This document shows, piece by piece, positions 35,562-44,156 of a stretch of DNA of 64,000 nt. Below the pieces are notes generated by a model that saw only the letters and a list, made by a program, of their open reading frames with translations, ran no database searches and was not told the origin of the DNA. Location: assembly GCA_965248815.1 (NCBI GenBank), contig CBDFKK010000008.1, positions 1,984,001 to 2,048,000 on the forward strand, written 5' to 3'. The stretch is from CBDFKK01 sp965248815 (lineage in GTDB: Bacteria; Pseudomonadota; Alphaproteobacteria; SMXP01). A program made the translations under genes and the position numbers. Numbering within the stretch: the first letter of the stretch is position 1; every line of letters starts with the position of its first letter.

Positions 35562-36596
35562 ATGTCACAAGAGTCAGGCAGCAAGAAATACTCCGGACCT
35601 GAGCTAGTGTTTTCCGGTGTGCAGCCGACCGGCAATTTGCATTTGGGAAACTATCTCGGTGCTATTCGCAACTTTGTCGAACTCCAAAAGATCCATGATG
35701 GTCTTTATTGCGTTGTCGATCTTCACGCCATCACGGTGTGGCAGGACCCTAAGGACCTCACGCACAATACCCGAGAGGTGACGGCAGCGTATTTAGCCGC
35801 GGGTATTGATCCCACGAAGAGCATTATTTTCAATCAAAGCGCGGTGTCGGCTCAGGCGGAGCTTGCCTGGGTGTTCAATTGCGTCGCGCGCATGGGTTGG
35901 CTTAACCGCATGACTCAATTCAAAGACAAGGCGGGCAAAGACAAAGAGAACGCGTCCGTCGGGCTGTTCGCTTATCCCAATCTCATGGCGGCAGACATTT
36001 TGGCCTACAAGGCCATGCACGTGCCCGTCGGCGATGACCAAAAACAAAATTTGGAGTTGTCGCGGGATATCGCGCAAAAGTTCAACAATGACTTCAACGT
36101 GCCCGGGTTTTTTCCGCTACCCGAGCCGCTTATTCTCGGCACGGCGACTCGGGTCATGAACTTGCGTGATGGCTCGGTCAAAATGAGCAAGTCCGATAAG
36201 TCGGAATATTCCCGCATCAACATGACGGATGATGCCGAAACCATCGCAAAAAAGATTCGCAAGGCCAAGACGGATCCTGATTCGCTTCCAGGCGAAGAGG
36301 CGGGGCTCAAAGATCGTCCGGAGGCGGATAATCTGGTTGGTATTTATGCGGCGCTCAATGACGAGACCAAGGCCGACGTCTTGCGGCGATTTGCAGGGGC
36401 ACAATTTTCCACATTTAAGCCCGAGCTTGCGGACTTGGCGGTGTCGATTCTGGCCCCCATTGGCGAGGAAATGGCGCGGCTCATGAATGATTCCGGTGCT
36501 ATCGATCAGATCTTGCGCTCCGGCGCGGAACGGGCGGCCGTGATTGCCCAGCCAATTCTGGAGGAAGTCAAAGGCGTCGTTGGCTTTGTGCGTTAG
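35562..36596 (+). CDS. trpS: Tryptophanyl-tRNA synthetase
   Basis: TrpS charges tRNA-Trp. The 344-residue class I synthetase has the HIGH-like TGNLHLGNYLG near residue 21 and KMSKS in VKMSKSDKSEYSRI, plus the tryptophan-pocket region PVGDDQKQNLELSRDIA. I chose the ATG at 35562 because family members begin a few residues before the VFSGVQPTG strand. The frame is open 72 bases further up, but that stretch is unlike coding sequence. It follows murJ by 79 bases. Confidence 0.97.
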   Translation: MSQESGSKKYSGPELVFSGVQPTGNLHLGNYLGAIRNFVELQKIHDGLYCVVDLHAITVWQDPKDLTHNTREVTAAYLAAGIDPTKSIIFNQSAVSAQAELAWVFNCVARMGWLNRMTQFKDKAGKDKENASVGLFAYPNLMAADILAYKAMHVPVGDDQKQNLELSRDIAQKFNNDFNVPGFFPLPEPLILGTATRVMNLRDGSVKMSKSDKSEYSRINMTDDAETIAKKIRKAKTDPDSLPGEEAGLKDRPEADNLVGIYAALNDETKADVLRRFAGAQFSTFKPELADLAVSILAPIGEEMARLMNDSGAIDQILRSGAERAAVIAQPILEEVKGVVGFVR

Positions 36597-36667
36597 GGCG
36601 GCTCTTTACTTGCCGGGCCGCGGCCCCCATCTATAGAATCGTTTTGATTCTTGAAAGAGCTCCGCCC

Positions 36668-37675
36668 ATGCAAATTTCCCAGGGCATCCGCCAAGCAAGT
36701 TCCGGTGTGCGACGAGGGTTTTCGTCCGCTCGCGTGTGGCTTCTCGACCTAGACCGCAAAGCGCTTGTCCGCTGGGGTAAACCCATTGGCATTGCACTGC
36801 CGATTCTGATCGTTTGCTATTACACGCTCGGTGCGTGGTGGATGAATCGGATCGATGACAGTATTGCGTTTTCTGCGGACACCGAACTGGCACCCAATCA
36901 AAGCCACGCCGTTGCAATTGCCGCCGCGTTGATCGATCGCGAAGTAAATGACAACGGATGGGTCGCCAACGATCCGTTTTTTATGCCCGCCGCGGTCTTG
37001 GACAATATGCCCAACTATCAAATGGGCATCATCGCGGCCCTGGCGCGGTTCAGTTTCGAATTGACCGATCAGCTGGGTCGGACGCGCGGCTCAAGTCAGG
37101 CCGATCCCGACTTGCAAGACGCGTCGGGACTTTTGCAATATAGCGGGACCAGGTGGGTGTGGGACCCGTCCGTTAGCGTCATTCCGACTGCCTCCTCCGA
37201 AGCGCAATATCGAAAAGCGCTCGAGTCTTTAAAGTCGTACAACGCAAGGCTCGCCGCCGGGACAGCGGTCTTCGATAAACGGGCAGATAATTTTTTGGCA
37301 ACGCTCGATCGAATTGCGCTCGATATTGGATCATCATCCGCGGTACTGGACGACCGTATTGAGCAAAGCGGATTTGGTATCGATAGCGTTGCCGATGATT
37401 TATTTTATGGGGTTAAAGGCCGCACCTACGGATACTACATTATCCTGCGCGAATTGCGTGCCGACTTTGCCAATTTGGTCAAGGATCGCGATTTGGATAG
37501 CTCATTCGATCAACTGCTCGACAGTTTGGCCAAGGCCGCCACGTTGCAGCCTTGGGTCGTGGTTAACGGTTCGCCGGATTCGCAAATCATGCCGAGTCAT
37601 TTGGCAGCGCAAGGGTTTTATTTGTTGCGGGCGCGCACCCAGTTGCGAGAAATCACGAATATTCTGCTCAAGTAG
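36668..37675 (+). CDS. DUF2333 family protein
   Basis: A 335-residue protein of the uncharacterised DUF2333 family. A basic N-terminus precedes one hydrophobic helix (about residues 35-55, IGIALPILIVCYYTLGAWWM), and the remainder is periplasmic by the usual topology. Visible conserved parts are DNGWVANDPFFMPAAVLDNMPNYQ and the central helical part with ALDRIALDIGSSSAVLDDRI. The start at 36668 follows GAAAGAG. A second ATG 24 bases earlier is less likely. It sits between trpS and a universal stress gene on the same strand. Function unknown. Confidence 0.85.
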   Translation: MQISQGIRQASSGVRRGFSSARVWLLDLDRKALVRWGKPIGIALPILIVCYYTLGAWWMNRIDDSIAFSADTELAPNQSHAVAIAAALIDREVNDNGWVANDPFFMPAAVLDNMPNYQMGIIAALARFSFELTDQLGRTRGSSQADPDLQDASGLLQYSGTRWVWDPSVSVIPTASSEAQYRKALESLKSYNARLAAGTAVFDKRADNFLATLDRIALDIGSSSAVLDDRIEQSGFGIDSVADDLFYGVKGRTYGYYIILRELRADFANLVKDRDLDSSFDQLLDSLAKAATLQPWVVVNGSPDSQIMPSHLAAQGFYLLRARTQLREITNILLK

Positions 37676-37735
37676 GGCCGGACGTGGGTTAATACCGGTC
37701 TTGCTGGGGCCCACGCAGAATGGCAGCATCTCGCC

Positions 37736-38248
37736 ATGACAGCCAAAGTCAAAAAGACGGCTAAGAAACCCGACGCCTCGCGCAAGTTGCTCGTCGTCGT
37801 TGACGATAGCCCGGAATCCCGGGTGGCAACCTATTTTGCCAGCAGGCGCGCACTCCATACCGGCGGTATCGTCACACTCTTGCATGTTATTCTCCCCGCC
37901 GAGTTGCAACATTGGCAAGCGGTTGAAGAAGTCATGCAGGACGAAGCACGCGAGGAGGCTGAGCGGATCCTTCATGATGTTGCCGCCGAAGTTGTAGAGG
38001 TCTGTGGCCATATGCCTGAAATGGTGATTCGGGAAGGACAGACCCGTGAACAGATTCAAGAGCTGATCAAAGAAGACCACAACATCAAGATTTTGGTTTT
38101 GGGGGCTGCAGTTGGCAAAGGCGACCCCGGGCCCCTCATCAGCTCGATCGCCACCGGCGGGTTTGTCGAAGACTTTGGCGCACCGCCCATCCCACTGACG
38201 ATCGTTCCCGGCAACCTCACCCGCGAAGAGATCGACGCCCTGGCGTAA
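37736..38248 (+). CDS. Universal stress protein (UspA family)
   Basis: A 170-residue single-domain Usp. The fold opens with KLLVVVDDSPESRVA and carries the ATP-binding pattern G-x2-G-x9-G(S/T)-like in LVLGAAVGKGDPGPLISSIA, followed by PLTIVPGN. Some members bind ATP and act in stress survival. The specific role here cannot be told. The N-terminal 15 residues are Lys-rich. In many alphaproteobacteria a Usp gene lies between trpS and the nifU-like gene, as here. It converges on the small unknown gene at 38275, with 26 bases between the stops. Confidence 0.9.
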   Translation: MTAKVKKTAKKPDASRKLLVVVDDSPESRVATYFASRRALHTGGIVTLLHVILPAELQHWQAVEEVMQDEAREEAERILHDVAAEVVEVCGHMPEMVIREGQTREQIQELIKEDHNIKILVLGAAVGKGDPGPLISSIATGGFVEDFGAPPIPLTIVPGNLTREEIDALA

Positions 38249-38274
38249 CGTTCCCAAGAGCGCTGAGACTGTGT

Positions 38275-38661
38275 TCAAGTCTTCAAGGCTTTTTCTAATT
38301 GGCTGAAGAGACCGCCCTTAGATTTTTTGGGCGAGCGCAAACGCGTGCCGTCATGGTCGTCGTAATAGACTTCTATCCAATCTTTCGCGGTCCCCATGAC
38401 CCAAACCATGTCGTCGAGCTCCCGGTCTTCTTCGATAATGCGAAGTTTAAATGTCCGTACCAAGAAGGTTATGAAATCTTCGAGGTCCTCTAGATTGGCA
38501 ATGCCCAGCACTTTAAATTCGCGATGCTTATCGCGTGTCTTACAGGTCTTTGTGCGGCGATAGGTGGGGGTGCGGGCGGCATGGCGCCAAAACCATCCGA
38601 CCACAATGACACAAAGTCCGATGAGGGCGGCCGCAAAGAGCAAGGCAAGAAATTGCGTCAT
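38275..38661 (-). CDS. Hypothetical membrane-anchored protein
   Basis: I do not recognise this 128-residue protein. It starts with a single hydrophobic helix (about residues 4-24, FLALLFAAALIGLCVIVVGW) and then a basic cluster, followed by a mixed soluble domain (about 45-115) with HREFKVLGIANLEDLEDF and DDMVWVMGTAKDWIEVYYDD. A C-terminal Lys-rich stretch ends it. It is the only minus-strand gene between hrcA/LpoA-like and fabI, inserted in an otherwise conserved plus-strand series between the Usp gene and the Nfu gene. No function is proposed. Confidence 0.7.
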   Translation of the reverse strand: MTQFLALLFAAALIGLCVIVVGWFWRHAARTPTYRRTKTCKTRDKHREFKVLGIANLEDLEDFITFLVRTFKLRIIEEDRELDDMVWVMGTAKDWIEVYYDDHDGTRLRSPKKSKGGLFSQLEKALKT

Positions 38662-38854
38662 AACAGGGATAATTAACCCTTCGATTGCGACAAAAAAACG
38701 GCAAGGGTTGGGGAATACAGGGTGTTTGGCCGCGCGCTGGCGGATGATTTGGTACCGCGTGGCTGTTTTGCTTGATTTTGCGAGGAACTATCGCCAAGTA
38801 TGGCTTAGTGCGCGGGCCGGGCAAGACCGGCCGCATTAACAGGATTCCTGACCC

Positions 38855-39418
38855 ATGTTTATCCAAACCGAAGAGACCCCAAATCCAGCGACGCTCAAGT
38901 TCTTGCCCGGAAAAGACGTATTAGGGCCCGGCGGCGCTATTGATTTTCCCGATGCCGAGACGGCCACAGGTTCGCCCCTTGCCGCCCGCCTGTTCGAAAT
39001 CGAGGCAGTCGAGCGTGTCTTTTTCGGCGCGGATTTTATCAGCATCACCAAGTCGGACGGCGAATGGCAACATCTAAAGCCTGCCGTGCTCGGCGCCATC
39101 ATGGAGCATTTTACCGCGGGCTTGCCCATTCTCGGCGAGGGCGAGGAGGAGGCGGGCGATACCAACCACGCAGCCTATGAGGGCGAAGAAGAAGAAGTCG
39201 TCGAGCAGATCAAAGAGCTCCTGGACACGCGCGTGCGACCTGCGGTGGCGCAGGACGGCGGCGACATCACCTTCCGTCACTTTGAGGCGGGCGTCGTCTA
39301 TCTTGATATGCGCGGCTCATGTGCCGGATGCCCCAGCTCGACCATGACTTTGCAAGCCGGCATCGAGAATCTGCTGAAGCACTACATTCCAGAAGTTACC
39401 CGTGTTGAACCAGCGTAA
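38855..39418 (+). CDS. NifU-family Fe-S scaffold/carrier (Nfu type)
   Basis: A 187-residue protein with the two-domain structure of Nfu1-type proteins. An N-terminal Nfu domain (MFIQTEETPNPATLKFLPG, to about residue 90) is followed by a C-terminal NifU domain with CAGCPSS, whose cysteines bind a [4Fe-4S] cluster. Such proteins pass clusters to late-stage targets such as lipoyl synthase and respiratory enzymes. A Glu-rich linker joins the domains. It stands 193 bases after the divergent small unknown gene. Confidence 0.94.
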   Translation: MFIQTEETPNPATLKFLPGKDVLGPGGAIDFPDAETATGSPLAARLFEIEAVERVFFGADFISITKSDGEWQHLKPAVLGAIMEHFTAGLPILGEGEEEAGDTNHAAYEGEEEEVVEQIKELLDTRVRPAVAQDGGDITFRHFEAGVVYLDMRGSCAGCPSSTMTLQAGIENLLKHYIPEVTRVEPA

Positions 39419-39537
39419 TGGTCGGTCGTTGGCGCACCCGCTGGCATGTCCCAATAAGTTCTCTATAAAGTAAGGATGTCGTACCCGGCTGCCGGGCACG
39501 ACTCCAATTTTCTGTGATCAAGAGAAGGACGAGCGCT

Positions 39538-40257
39538 ATGGCGAGCGTGTTGGTGACGGGCAGTAACCGGGGGTTGGGCCTTGAATTGGTCCGCCAATAC
39601 GCCGAAGACGGCTGGCGCGTTTTCGCGTGTTGCCGAAATCCAGACAGTGCCGATGAACTTCGCGGCATTGAGGCCGCAGCAGCGGGCCGCGTCACCGAGC
39701 ATGCTTTGGATGTGACTGACTTTAATGCCGTCGACGACTTGGCGCGCGGGCTTGAAGGTGAGTCCATTGACGTTTTGATCAATTGCGCGGGGCTGATCGG
39801 GCGCAAGAATTTTGACGAAGGCGTCATGGCTGACCAAGCGTTCGGCAAATCGGACTACGACGAATGGGCGGACATATTTCGGACGAATGTCATGGCCCCG
39901 ATGAAAATGTCTGAGGCGTTCGTCGAACATGTCGCGAGAAGCGATCAAAAGAAGATCATTACACTGACAAGTGAAGTGGCGTCCATGGCTGAGAATAATT
40001 TCGGCGGACTGTACGGTTACCGCGCATCGAAGGCGGCCGTAAACGGAATTATGCGCTCTATGTCCATTGATCTCGCCAAACGCGGCATCATAGCGATACC
40101 GCTGCATCCCGGCTGGGCACGCACCGATATGGGTGGCAGTATGGCGACCGTCGATCCAGCTGATAGCGCGCGAGGAATGCGTGATGTCATCGCGCGGGCG
40201 GACATGGCGCAAAGTGGACATTATCTCGTCTATGACGGCAGCGAGATGGCGTGGTGA
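39538..40257 (+). CDS. Short-chain dehydrogenase/reductase (C-factor-like SDR)
   Basis: A 239-residue classical SDR: TGSNRGLGLELV for NAD(P) binding (about residues 6-17), the NCAG segment, and the catalytic YRASK at about 160-165. The C-terminal PGWARTDMGG is typical of C-factor-like SDRs. The ATG at 39538 is chosen for the AAGGACGAG before it. The substrate is unknown. It precedes a RutE-like reductase gene by 31 bases on the same strand, and these two form an insertion between nfu and tsaB, genes that are often neighbours in this class. Confidence 0.87.
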   Translation: MASVLVTGSNRGLGLELVRQYAEDGWRVFACCRNPDSADELRGIEAAAAGRVTEHALDVTDFNAVDDLARGLEGESIDVLINCAGLIGRKNFDEGVMADQAFGKSDYDEWADIFRTNVMAPMKMSEAFVEHVARSDQKKIITLTSEVASMAENNFGGLYGYRASKAAVNGIMRSMSIDLAKRGIIAIPLHPGWARTDMGGSMATVDPADSARGMRDVIARADMAQSGHYLVYDGSEMAW

Positions 40258-40288
40258 CAAGAGGACACGAAGAGGGCGGCAACGGTCT

Positions 40289-40879
40289 ATGACCATTATC
40301 AACGACGACGGGCTCGATATTATCTTTCGGGCGGCGCGCTGCCAAAACGCGTGGGCCGACAAGCCTGTGAACGAAACAATAATTCGCGCGCTCTATGATT
40401 TGCTACGCATGGGGCCGACCAGCGCCAATTGCTCGCCGGCGCGATTTTTGTTTGTATCATCCCGCGAAGCCAAAGAGCGCCTGGCCTCCCATGTGGATGA
40501 TAACAACAGGAACAAAACCCTGTCCGCGCCCGTTTGCGCCATTATTGGTTACGATCTCAAGTTCTACGACAAGCTACCACTACTCTTTCCTCACAATCTG
40601 GGCGCGCGCGATTGGTTTACCAGCAGCGAGCAATTGATCCGAGATACGGCCTTACGAAACGGAAGCCTGCAGGGGGCGTATTTGATAGTCGCGGCCCGAT
40701 CACTGGGATTGGACTGCGGACCAATGTCCGGCTTTGACAATAACGGCGTCGACCAGGAGTTTTTTCCCGACGGTACGATAAAATCGAATTTTTTATGCGG
40801 GCTTGGTTATGGCGATCCCGCCGGACTTTTTCCACGCAGTCCGAGGTTCGAGTTCGACGAGGCGTGTGAAATTCTTTAA
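40289..40879 (+). CDS. Nitroreductase-family protein, RutE/malonic semialdehyde reductase-like
   Basis: A 196-residue member of the nitroreductase fold, the length of RutE. Hallmarks are FRAARCQNAWADKPV, LLRMGPTSANCSPARFLFV, a long GSLQGAYLIVAARSLGLDCGPMSGFDN segment and FLCGLGYGD near the end. RutE reduces malonic semialdehyde to 3-hydroxypropionate in pyrimidine degradation, but no other rut gene is here, so the actual substrate is open. FMN binding is expected from the family. It follows the SDR gene closely and is 15 bases before tsaB. Confidence 0.88.
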   Translation: MTIINDDGLDIIFRAARCQNAWADKPVNETIIRALYDLLRMGPTSANCSPARFLFVSSREAKERLASHVDDNNRNKTLSAPVCAIIGYDLKFYDKLPLLFPHNLGARDWFTSSEQLIRDTALRNGSLQGAYLIVAARSLGLDCGPMSGFDNNGVDQEFFPDGTIKSNFLCGLGYGDPAGLFPRSPRFEFDEACEIL

Positions 40880-40894
40880 GGCAAAGTTTTACGG

Positions 40895-41572
40895 TTGAAA
40901 GTTCTAGCCTTCGATACCGCGATGAGGGCATGTTCCGCAGCCGCCCTCGATAATGATCAAGTCCTGGCGTCTCGCTGTGAATTGCAAGTGAAAGGTCACG
41001 CCGAGACGGTCATGGATATGGTCGCAGAGGTGCTCGCTGAAGCAGGATTGGCGGTTGCGGATTTCGACCGCTTGGGTGTAACCATCGGGCCGGGCACCTT
41101 TACTGGCCAGCGGGTCGGTTTGGCTGCCGCGCGGGCCATGGTCTTGGGCACATCTGTTTGTCTGATCGGGATCACAACTCTTGAGGCTGTCGCCGCAGCC
41201 GTCGAACCACCGCATACGGACAATGTGATCGTAAGCGTTTTCGATGCAAGGCGTGGCGAAGTTTACTATCAAGCTTTTGATTCTGGCATGAAGGCGTTAA
41301 GCGATCCGGCGGCAGACCGGCCTGAACGCGCAGTGCAATCAATTTTGGCGTTGGGACATAAATTTGTCCTGGTCGGCACAGGCTGCGCGCTTGTTGCAGA
41401 TCAATTGTCGGCGCGCGGCGACGTGCAGCTGGCGGGTGCTGCTCCTCAACCTAACGCAGTACAAGTGGCACGCCTTGCGGCTCGCGCGCAGGCGGGGGAC
41501 TCTGCACCACCTTCGCCTCTTTATTTGCGCGCGCCGGATGCCAAGTTGCCGACGCCCAAAGCCAACCAATGA
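40895..41572 (+). CDS. tsaB: tRNA threonylcarbamoyladenosine biosynthesis protein TsaB
   Basis: TsaB supports TsaD in attaching threonylcarbamoyl to A37 of ANN-decoding tRNAs. The 225-residue ASKHA-fold protein has LAFDTAMRACSAAAL at the start, VTIGPGTFTGQRVGLAAARAM in the middle and VFDARRGEVYYQ. The start is TTG at 40895, with AAGG a short distance upstream. The rimI start overlaps its stop by four bases (ATGA), so the two are likely coupled. Confidence 0.95.
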   Translation: MKVLAFDTAMRACSAAALDNDQVLASRCELQVKGHAETVMDMVAEVLAEAGLAVADFDRLGVTIGPGTFTGQRVGLAAARAMVLGTSVCLIGITTLEAVAAAVEPPHTDNVIVSVFDARRGEVYYQAFDSGMKALSDPAADRPERAVQSILALGHKFVLVGTGCALVADQLSARGDVQLAGAAPQPNAVQVARLAARAQAGDSAPPSPLYLRAPDAKLPTPKANQ

Positions 41573-42042
41573 CAAGCAGCTTTGAAATCGCGCCGGTAAC
41601 GTCCGCGTCTTTCGGCGTTATCGAAGCGCTCCACGGCGAGTGTTTCGACGAACCATGGACGGATTCCGACATCGCCAAAGTTATGGCGATGCCAGGGGCA
41701 TTCGGACTGGTGGCCATGACTTCCGGCGCACCGGACCCGCAACCGGTAGGGTTTTTGCTCGCCTGGTGCATCGCCGGAGAGGGTGAAATCTTATCGATCG
41801 GCGTCCGCCCCGATTTACGTCGCCAGGGCATCGGCGCACGCCTCCTCTCTGCTGCACTTGGCCATGCCAGGTCTCAAGAGATCAGGCGCGTTGCCCTCGA
41901 GGTCGCACACGACAACGCTGAGGCCATAGGCCTTTACGCAAGCCAGGGCTTTACGATCGCGGGACGTCGCCCAAAGTATTACCGTGATCGGGCCGGCGAG
42001 GCGATTGACGCCCAGATTATGACAATTGAGCTAGCGCAATGA
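41569..42042 (+). CDS. rimI: Ribosomal protein S18 alanine N-acetyltransferase
   Basis: A 157-residue GNAT acetyltransferase. The acetyl-CoA loop is RRQGIGARLL (about residues 86-95) and the C-terminal part has LEVAHDNAEAIGLYASQGF and the Tyr-rich RPKYYRDR typical of RimI. RimI acetylates the N-terminal alanine of S18. The tsaB-rimI pair is widely conserved. The N-terminal part up to residue 60 is the variable substrate region. A Fur-type regulator follows 124 bases downstream. Confidence 0.94.
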   Translation: MTSSFEIAPVTSASFGVIEALHGECFDEPWTDSDIAKVMAMPGAFGLVAMTSGAPDPQPVGFLLAWCIAGEGEILSIGVRPDLRRQGIGARLLSAALGHARSQEIRRVALEVAHDNAEAIGLYASQGFTIAGRRPKYYRDRAGEAIDAQIMTIELAQ

Positions 42043-42166
42043 CGCCGCGCTGTCCTGCGGTCAAAATCCTTATTGGATCGTGGAGGCCTTGTCGGCCTAT
42101 AGTGGATTGCGCTGGGGCTTCCGCCGTCGCGTCGAATGAAATCAGAAGGGTCTGAGCAAAAAGACT

Positions 42167-42586
42167 ATGGAACGGCTGGAAAAAATTTGTGTCGAAAAAG
42201 GCATGAGAATGACGGATCAGCGGCGCACCATTGCGCGCGTTTTGTCAGATGCTCATGACCATCCTGATGTTGAGGAGCTCTATCGGCGGGCCTCCGGTGT
42301 GGACCCAAAGATCAGTATTGCCACAGTTTATCGTACCGTTCGCCTATTCGAGGAAGCGGGCATCCTCGAGCGGCTCGATTTCCGCGACGGCAGGTCGCGT
42401 TACGAAGAAGCGAGCGAAAGCCATCACGACCACTTGATCGATATTCAATCCGGCAAGGTTCTTGAGTTTCGCAATGAGGCGATCGAGGCCCTGCAGAAAA
42501 AAGTGGCGGAAGAATTAGGTTTCAAGCTGGTTGATCACCGGCTGGAGCTTTACGCTGTGCCGCTGGACAAAGACACGGAAGCTTGA
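42167..42586 (+). CDS. fur: Fur-family regulator (alphaproteobacterial Fur/Mur type)
   Basis: A 139-residue Fur-family repressor. The winged helix holds RMTDQRRTIARVLSDAHDHPDVEELY and the recognition part ISIATVYRTVRLFEEAGI. The metal site motif HHDHLIDIQSGKVLEF lacks the CxxC seen in E. coli Fur, and the protein has just one cysteine (residue 8). Lack of the CxxC is normal for many alphaproteobacterial Fur/Mur proteins, which often sense manganese rather than iron, so the metal cannot be told from sequence. The gene is upstream of miaB, the usual neighbourhood. Confidence 0.9.
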   Translation: MERLEKICVEKGMRMTDQRRTIARVLSDAHDHPDVEELYRRASGVDPKISIATVYRTVRLFEEAGILERLDFRDGRSRYEEASESHHDHLIDIQSGKVLEFRNEAIEALQKKVAEELGFKLVDHRLELYAVPLDKDTEA

Positions 42587-42707
42587 GACCGTTGAACACC
42601 TCAAGTCTAGCTCCATATAGGGATAGGTCCGGCGAGGGGCCCCAAAGTGATCTTTAAACCACTGACATTGATGAACGATCTTCACCGCCTTGCGAGGCGG
42701 CGTCGCC

Positions 42708-44156
42708 ATGCATTCATTGGGGCGGTCCGCCACATTGTCTAAAAAACTCTTCATCAAATCTTACGGCTGCCAAATGAACGTCTACGATTCCGAAAGGATG
42801 GCGGACGTCTTGCGGCCTATAGGCTATCGAACCGTTTCCGAAGTGGACGATGCGGACCTTGTCATCCTCAACACCTGCCACATCAGGGAAAAGGCGGCGG
42901 AGAAAGTGTTTTCCGAATTGGGACGCCTCAAAATCGTCAAGGACCAAAAGGCGAAACACGGCGAAAAGCTTTTGATTGCGGTTGCGGGCTGTGTGGCCCA
43001 AGCACAGGGGCGCGAGATCATGCGCCGTCAACCTGCGGTCGACATTGTCTTCGGGCCTCAGACCTATCACCGCCTCGCCGACTATGTGAGCCGCGCGGCC
43101 GAACGCGGCGAGCGCGTCGTCGATACGGATTTTCCCGTTGAAGACAAGTTTGACTTTTTGCCCGAAGAGCGCCGCACCACGTCCCCTTCAGCTTTCCTGA
43201 CTATTCAAGAAGGCTGTGACCGCTTCTGCACGTTCTGTGTGGTGCCCTACACGAGAGGCGCTGAATTTTCTCGGCCTGTCGATAATATTGCATCGGAAGC
43301 GCGCGGGCTTGTGGCCGGCGGCGTTCGTGAAATCACGCTCCTTGGGCAAAACGTCAATGCCTATCACGGCGCGGCGCCGGGCCATCCCGATTCTCAGACT
43401 TGGGGACTTGGACGTCTCTTGCGCCATTTGGCCGACATCGACGGTCTTGAACGGCTGCGCTACACGACCAGCCACCCCAAGGACATGGACGACGAATTGA
43501 TCGAGGCGCACCGCGACGTCCCGCAGCTCATGCCTTTCCTTCATCTTCCGGTTCAGTCGGGGTCCGACGACATTTTGAAAAGCATGAATCGTCAGCATAC
43601 GGCGGACGATTACCGGCGGCTGGTCGAAAGAATTAAAAATGCGCGGTCGGACTTGGCGCTCTCATCAGATTTTATTGTTGGGTTTCCTGGAGAGAGCGAC
43701 GCAGACTTCGCTGCAACACTCGAGTTGGTTCGCGAAATTGGCTATGCCCAAGCATTCTCTTTCAAATACAGCGCCCGGCCAGGAACGCCTGCGGCGGGCG
43801 CGACCGATCAAGTTGAGGGTCAAGTCAAAGCGGCGCGTCTAGCCGAATTGCAATCGGAATTGAACACGCAGCAGCAGTCATTTAATACCGCATGTGTCGG
43901 CGAGACATTTTCGGTTCTTCTTGAAAAGCCTGGCCGGCGCACTGGACAGCTGGTCGGACGAAGCCCTTTTTTGCAGGCCGTTCACGTAAAGGCGCCAAAT
44001 CTTTCCATTGGAGATATCGTCAGTGTAAAGATTAAGAAAGCTGGCCCCAATTCCCTTGCCGGCGAGGTCCTCAAACCTGTTGGCGCAACCGCGGCTCCGC
44101 CCTCGCAATACGCGACAGCAGATGCCCGTGCAAAGAATGAGGTGAATACCGCTTGA
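42708..44156 (+). CDS. miaB: tRNA-2-methylthio-N6-dimethylallyladenosine synthase
   Basis: MiaB is a radical SAM methylthiotransferase that adds a methylthio group to position 2 of i6A37 in tRNA. The 482-residue protein has the N-terminal MTTase domain with SYGCQMNVYDSERM and NTCHIREKAAEKVFSELG. The radical SAM centre is CDRFCTFC, with EGCDRFCTFCVVPYTRG around it. A TRAM RNA-binding domain (about 375-440) completes it. I chose ATG at 42708, after GAGG. An in-frame TTG at 42690 would add six residues. The last codons overlap phoH by four bases (TTGA). Confidence 0.97.
   Translation: MHSLGRSATLSKKLFIKSYGCQMNVYDSERMADVLRPIGYRTVSEVDDADLVILNTCHIREKAAEKVFSELGRLKIVKDQKAKHGEKLLIAVAGCVAQAQGREIMRRQPAVDIVFGPQTYHRLADYVSRAAERGERVVDTDFPVEDKFDFLPEERRTTSPSAFLTIQEGCDRFCTFCVVPYTRGAEFSRPVDNIASEARGLVAGGVREITLLGQNVNAYHGAAPGHPDSQTWGLGRLLRHLADIDGLERLRYTTSHPKDMDDELIEAHRDVPQLMPFLHLPVQSGSDDILKSMNRQHTADDYRRLVERIKNARSDLALSSDFIVGFPGESDADFAATLELVREIGYAQAFSFKYSARPGTPAAGATDQVEGQVKAARLAELQSELNTQQQSFNTACVGETFSVLLEKPGRRTGQLVGRSPFLQAVHVKAPNLSIGDIVSVKIKKAGPNSLAGEVLKPVGATAAPPSQYATADARAKNEVNTA

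Noticed and set aside
37502..38278. Antisense frame across DUF2333 and the Usp gene
   Set aside because: It spans two good plus-strand genes and an intergenic gap, and shows no homology that I can see.
39463..40362. Antisense frame of 299 codons across the SDR gene
   Set aside because: The SDR on the plus strand shows clear catalytic motifs, and the antisense product has none.
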